A stretch of DNA of 64,000 bases from Marinospirillum minutulum DSM 6287 (lineage in GTDB: Bacteria; Pseudomonadota; Gammaproteobacteria; Pseudomonadales; Halomonadaceae): positions 1 through 64,000 of the forward strand of contig NZ_AULO01000011.1 in the NCBI RefSeq assembly GCF_000422325.1, in the 5' to 3' direction. Position 1 is the stretch's first letter. Each line of letters opens with the position of its first letter. The position numbers and the translations under genes were made by a program. Below, piece after piece: positions 61,164-64,000 of the stretch. The notes below the pieces were generated by a model, which was not told the origin of the DNA, did not search any database, and was given only the letters and a program-made list of their open reading frames with translations.

Positions 61164-62582
61164 ATGGCTCAAACCCTATATGACAAATTGTGGGATGCCC
61201 ACCTAGTTAAGCAGCGCGATGATGGTACGGCACTTATTTATATTGACCGTCATTTATTGCATGAAGTAACTTCGCCCCAAGCCTTTGAAGGCTTGCGTTT
61301 GGCCGGTCGTAAGCCGTGGCGTATTTCAGCTAACTTAGCTACGCCGGATCATAACGTGCCTACGACAGTTAAAGAACGTGCGCAGGGTGTGAGCGGTATT
61401 GAAGATGAAACTTCACGTATTCAAGTGCAAACCTTGGATGATAACTGTGAAGAATTTGGTATTACTGAATTTAAAATTAATGACCCTCGCCAAGGTATTG
61501 TTCATGTGGTTGGCCCAGAACAGGGCGCAACATTACCGGGTATGACGCTAGTGTGTGGTGATTCCCATACAGCCACTCATGGTGCTTTTGCTGCCTTAGC
61601 TCACGGTGTGGGTACTTCTGAGGTTGAGCACGTATTAGCAACCCAGTGTTTAATTCAGCGCAAAATGAAAAACTTGCTGATTCAAGTCGATGGCAAGTTA
61701 CAAAAGGGCGTGACCGCTAAAGATATCGTATTGGCAGTTATTGGTGAGATAGGTACAGCGGGTGGTACCGGTTACGCCATGGAGTTTGCTGGCTCAGCCA
61801 TTGCCGACTTGTCGATGGAAGGCCGTATGACCATTTGTAATATGGCCATAGAAGCAGGCGCAAGGGTTGGCCTAGTGGGTTGTGACCAAACCACGATTGA
61901 TTATGTAGAAGGCCGTCCTTTTGCACCTAAGGGTAAAGATTGGGATATGGCGGTTGAGTGGTGGAAAACACTGCATTCTGATGCCGATGCTAAGTTTGAT
62001 AAAGTGGTTAAGTTAGATGCTGCGGCTATTGAGCCACAGGTTAGCTGGGGTACTTCACCTGAAATGGTTGGCTCAGTGAACAGCCTTGTACCTGATCCTG
62101 CTAAGGCCGGTGATGAAAACCTACGTAAAAGCTGGGAGTCAGCTTTAAAATACATGGGTTTAAAAGCTAATCAGGCCATTACGGATATTAAACTAGACAG
62201 AGTTTTTATTGGCTCTTGTACTAACTCACGTATTGAAGACCTACGTGCTGCGGCTGAAGTGGCTAAAGGCCGTAAAGTATCGCCCACCTTAATGCAGGCC
62301 TTGGTTGTTCCTGGCTCTGGTTTGGTTAAAAAGCAGGCCGAAGACGAAGGTTTAGATAAAATCTTTATTGAAGCGGGCTTTGAATGGCGTGAGCCGGGCT
62401 GTTCTATGTGTTTAGCGATGAATGCCGATAAGTTGGGGCAGGGTGAGCATTGTGCTTCTACCTCTAACCGTAACTTTGAAGGTCGCCAAGGCTACGGTGG
62501 TCGTACCCACTTGGTTAGCCCAGCTATGGCAGCAGCGGCGGCAATTGCCGGTCACTTTGTTGATGTGCGTGAGTGGAGTTAA
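61164..62582 (+). CDS. leuC: 3-isopropylmalate dehydratase large subunit
   Basis: 472 residues from ATG 61164, which follows a GAGGAGAAG site; the frame is open 16 codons further upstream but [15 protein letters not shown] is the conserved start. The aconitase-type [4Fe-4S] ligands lie in [13 protein letters not shown] and [45 protein letters not shown] is the substrate block. With LeuD it isomerises 2-isopropylmalate to 3-isopropylmalate in leucine synthesis. leuD starts 2 bases after its stop. Confidence 0.97.
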   Translation: MAQTLYDKLWDAHLVKQRDDGTALIYIDRHLLHEVTSPQAFEGLRLAGRKPWRISANLATPDHNVPTTVKERAQGVSGIEDETSRIQVQTLDDNCEEFGITEFKINDPRQGIVHVVGPEQGATLPGMTLVCGDSHTATHGAFAALAHGVGTSEVEHVLATQCLIQRKMKNLLIQVDGKLQKGVTAKDIVLAVIGEIGTAGGTGYAMEFAGSAIADLSMEGRMTICNMAIEAGARVGLVGCDQTTIDYVEGRPFAPKGKDWDMAVEWWKTLHSDADAKFDKVVKLDAAAIEPQVSWGTSPEMVGSVNSLVPDPAKAGDENLRKSWESALKYMGLKANQAITDIKLDRVFIGSCTNSRIEDLRAAAEVAKGRKVSPTLMQALVVPGSGLVKKQAEDEGLDKIFIEAGFEWREPGCSMCLAMNADKLGQGEHCASTSNRNFEGRQGYGGRTHLVSPAMAAAAAIAGHFVDVREWS

Positions 62583-62584
62583 AA

Positions 62585-63223
62585 ATGCAAAAGTTTACCC
62601 AATTAAATGGTTTGGTTGCGCCTTTAGACAGAGCCAACGTCGATACTGACCTAATTATTCCTAAGCAGTTTTTGAAATCCATTAAACGCACAGGTTTTGG
62701 TCCTAACCTGTTTGATGAACTGCGTTATTTAGACGAAGGCTTTCCTGGGCAAGATGTAACCAATCGCCCACTGAACCAAGATTTTGTACTGAATAAGCCG
62801 CGCTACCAAAATAGTGAAGTGCTTTTATCACGTGCTAACTTTGGTTGTGGTTCTTCACGTGAGCACGCACCTTGGGCTTTGGTTGACTATGGCTTTAGAG
62901 CCATTATTGCACCCAGCTTTGCGGATATTTTCTTTAATAACGCACCCAAAAATGGCTTGCTGTTAATTCAGCTAGACGATGCAATTATTGATCGCCTGTT
63001 TAACGAAGTAGAAGCCACAGAAGGCTACCGTTTATTAGTCGATTTACCAGCGCAAACAGTGACTACGCCAAGCGGTGAAGTTTTAAGCTTTGAAATGGAT
63101 CAATTCCGTAAACATTGCTTAATTGAAGGCTTAGATGATATTGGCTTAACGCTGAAAGATGCAGCCGATATTAAAGCTTATGAAGAAGCACGCGCTAAAG
63201 TAACCCCGTGGATTTTTGCCTAA
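62585..63223 (+). CDS. leuD: 3-isopropylmalate dehydratase small subunit
   Basis: 212 residues from ATG 62585; an in-frame GTG at 62573 lies inside leu[24 protein letters not shown] and [32 protein letters not shown] are the conserved swivelling-domain motifs that close over the LeuC active site. Normal length. It is translationally linked to leuC by a 2-base gap. Confidence 0.97.
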   Translation: MQKFTQLNGLVAPLDRANVDTDLIIPKQFLKSIKRTGFGPNLFDELRYLDEGFPGQDVTNRPLNQDFVLNKPRYQNSEVLLSRANFGCGSSREHAPWALVDYGFRAIIAPSFADIFFNNAPKNGLLLIQLDDAIIDRLFNEVEATEGYRLLVDLPAQTVTTPSGEVLSFEMDQFRKHCLIEGLDDIGLTLKDAADIKAYEEARAKVTPWIFA

Positions 63224-63224
63224 A

Positions 63225-63341
63225 TTGCTACCTGCGTAGCTAGCACTGTGTTAAAAATCTGCTCAAAATGCTCATTTACAAACACGTAAACTGCGCTTTC
63301 TTGCATTTTTTTGCCTTGTGCTAGCGTCCTCGGTTACGCAA
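63225..63341. repeat. Dispersed palindromic repeat, copy 2
   Basis: Same element as at 51520-51636 and in the same orientation. A long central block, from TTAAAAATCTGCTCAAAATG to CTGCGCTTTC, is nearly identical. Ends GCGTAGCTAGCAC and GTGCTAGCGTCCTCGGTTACGC are partly complementary. It splits leuD from leuB. Confidence 0.8.
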
Positions 63342-63408
63342 TTGGTGATAGGGCGTTGGTAATCAATAAGTTAGTAAAATAACAGTTTTCTAAAATAGAG
63401 ATTTTGTA

Positions 63409-64000
63409 ATGACTCAACATATTCTAGTGTTACCCGGTGACGGTATTGGTCCAGAAATTACTGCCCAAGCAGTCAAGGTAATGGAAGTTTGCCGTGATGA
63501 TTTTGGTGTGGATATTAGCTGGGAAGAAGCCCCTGTCGGTGGTGCGGGTTATGATGCAGCGGGTCATCCTTTACCGCCTGAAACGCTAGCCAAGGCTAAA
63601 GCGGCTGATGCGATAGTTCTAGGTGCGGTGGGTGGCCCTAAGTGGGATAAGCTAGAAGACATTAGTTTGCGTCCAGAGCGTGGCCTGCTAGGTATTCGTA
63701 AAGAGTTAGCGCTGTTTGGTAACCTGCGCCCAGCACTTTTATACCCTCAGCTTGCCGATGCTTCTAGCCTTAAGCCTGAAGTGGTGTCAGGTTTAGACAT
63801 TATGATCGTTCGTGAGCTAACGGGTGGCATTTACTTTGGTCAGCCACGCGGCATTCGTACCCTAGAAAATGGCGAAAAAGAAGGCTTTAATACTTACGTT
63901 TATTCTGAAAGTGAAATTCGCCGTATCGCTAAAGTGGCTTTTGAAATGGCACGTAAGCGTAACAAGCGTTTATGTTCGGTCGATAAAGCCAACGTGTTAG
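63409..64000 (+). CDS. leuB: 3-isopropylmalate dehydrogenase, N-terminal part (cut by right edge)
   Basis: The first 197 codons are present. [22 protein letters not shown] is the conserved N-terminus, GAVGGPKWD the substrate strand, [22 protein letters not shown] carries the substrate-binding arginines, and [16 protein letters not shown] the catalytic Tyr region. The [11 protein letters not shown] segment separates it from isocitrate dehydrogenase. The NAD-binding and metal residues lie beyond the window. It oxidises 3-isopropylmalate in leucine synthesis and follows leuCD after a repeat-containing 185-base gap. Confidence 0.97.
   Translation, partial: MTQHILVLPGDGIGPEITAQAVKVMEVCRDDFGVDISWEEAPVGGAGYDAAGHPLPPETLAKAKAADAIVLGAVGGPKWDKLEDISLRPERGLLGIRKELALFGNLRPALLYPQLADASSLKPEVVSGLDIMIVRELTGGIYFGQPRGIRTLENGEKEGFNTYVYSESEIRRIAKVAFEMARKRNKRLCSVDKANVL

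Overview
The window is a gammaproteobacterial chromosome segment of moderate G+C. The gene order gltA-sdhCDAB-sucAB-lpd-sucCD, the liu leucine-degradation cluster and the leuCDB order suggest an Oceanospirillales/Pseudomonas-like marine lineage. I cannot name a genus from sequence alone.

Left end (1-6.9 kb): the C-terminal part of a transposase runs off the left edge. It is followed by a run of integron gene cassettes, all on the + strand and each ending in an attC-like site: an extradiol dioxygenase; a 3.35-kb cassette carrying a reverse transcriptase plus a family A DNA polymerase; a GNAT acetyltransferase; a ParDE-like toxin-antitoxin pair; and an MntP manganese exporter. No integrase is visible, so this is either the distal end of a chromosomal integron or an array without integrase. 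The RT plus PolA-type cassette is the most interesting object here. It looks like a two-polymerase member of the UG/Abi (DRT-like) defence reverse transcriptases carried as a mobile cassette.

6.9-17.4 kb: nitronate monooxygenase, a Phd/ParE toxin-antitoxin pair, a penicillin-acylase-family Ntn hydrolase, dusA, gltX, tRNA-Ala(GGC) and tRNA-Glu(TTC) behind one strong promoter, an AT-rich gap with three perfect DnaA boxes, a PilZ/HD-GYP protein and a 3-hydroxyisobutyrate-dehydrogenase-family enzyme.

17.4-30.4 kb: the TCA block. gltA is divergent from sdhCDAB, which is followed by sucAB, lpd and sucCD. Several hairpins lie between the transcription segments and a strong terminator follows sucD.

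30.4-48.7 kb: housekeeping and accessory metabolism. This covers two hotdog thioesterases, htpG, a Tat-exported M15 peptidase, a Bax-like glucosaminidase, selO, gpsA, several alpha/beta hydrolases, an AEC transporter, a patatin, azlCD, an FMN alpha-hydroxy-acid dehydrogenase, a SEC-C protein and a chemoreceptor.

48.7-50.6 kb: a scar-filled island of toxin-antitoxin debris (HigB/NadS-like fragments, a broken peptidase-like gene, BrnT/CopG-type fragments) around an intact-looking ccdAB. Diverged copies of the 3' end of the neighbouring hydroxymethylglutaryl-CoA lyase gene are interspersed.

50.6-58 kb: the liuABCDE leucine/isovalerate catabolic cluster on the - strand. Its intergenic gaps hold large palindromic elements, and a LiuR-like operator precedes liuA. 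58.1-64 kb: a PAS-GGDEF-EAL protein, a LysR regulator divergent from leuC, leuD, a second copy of a dispersed repeat, and leuB cut by the right edge. Leucine synthesis and leucine degradation genes therefore lie within about 10 kb of each other.
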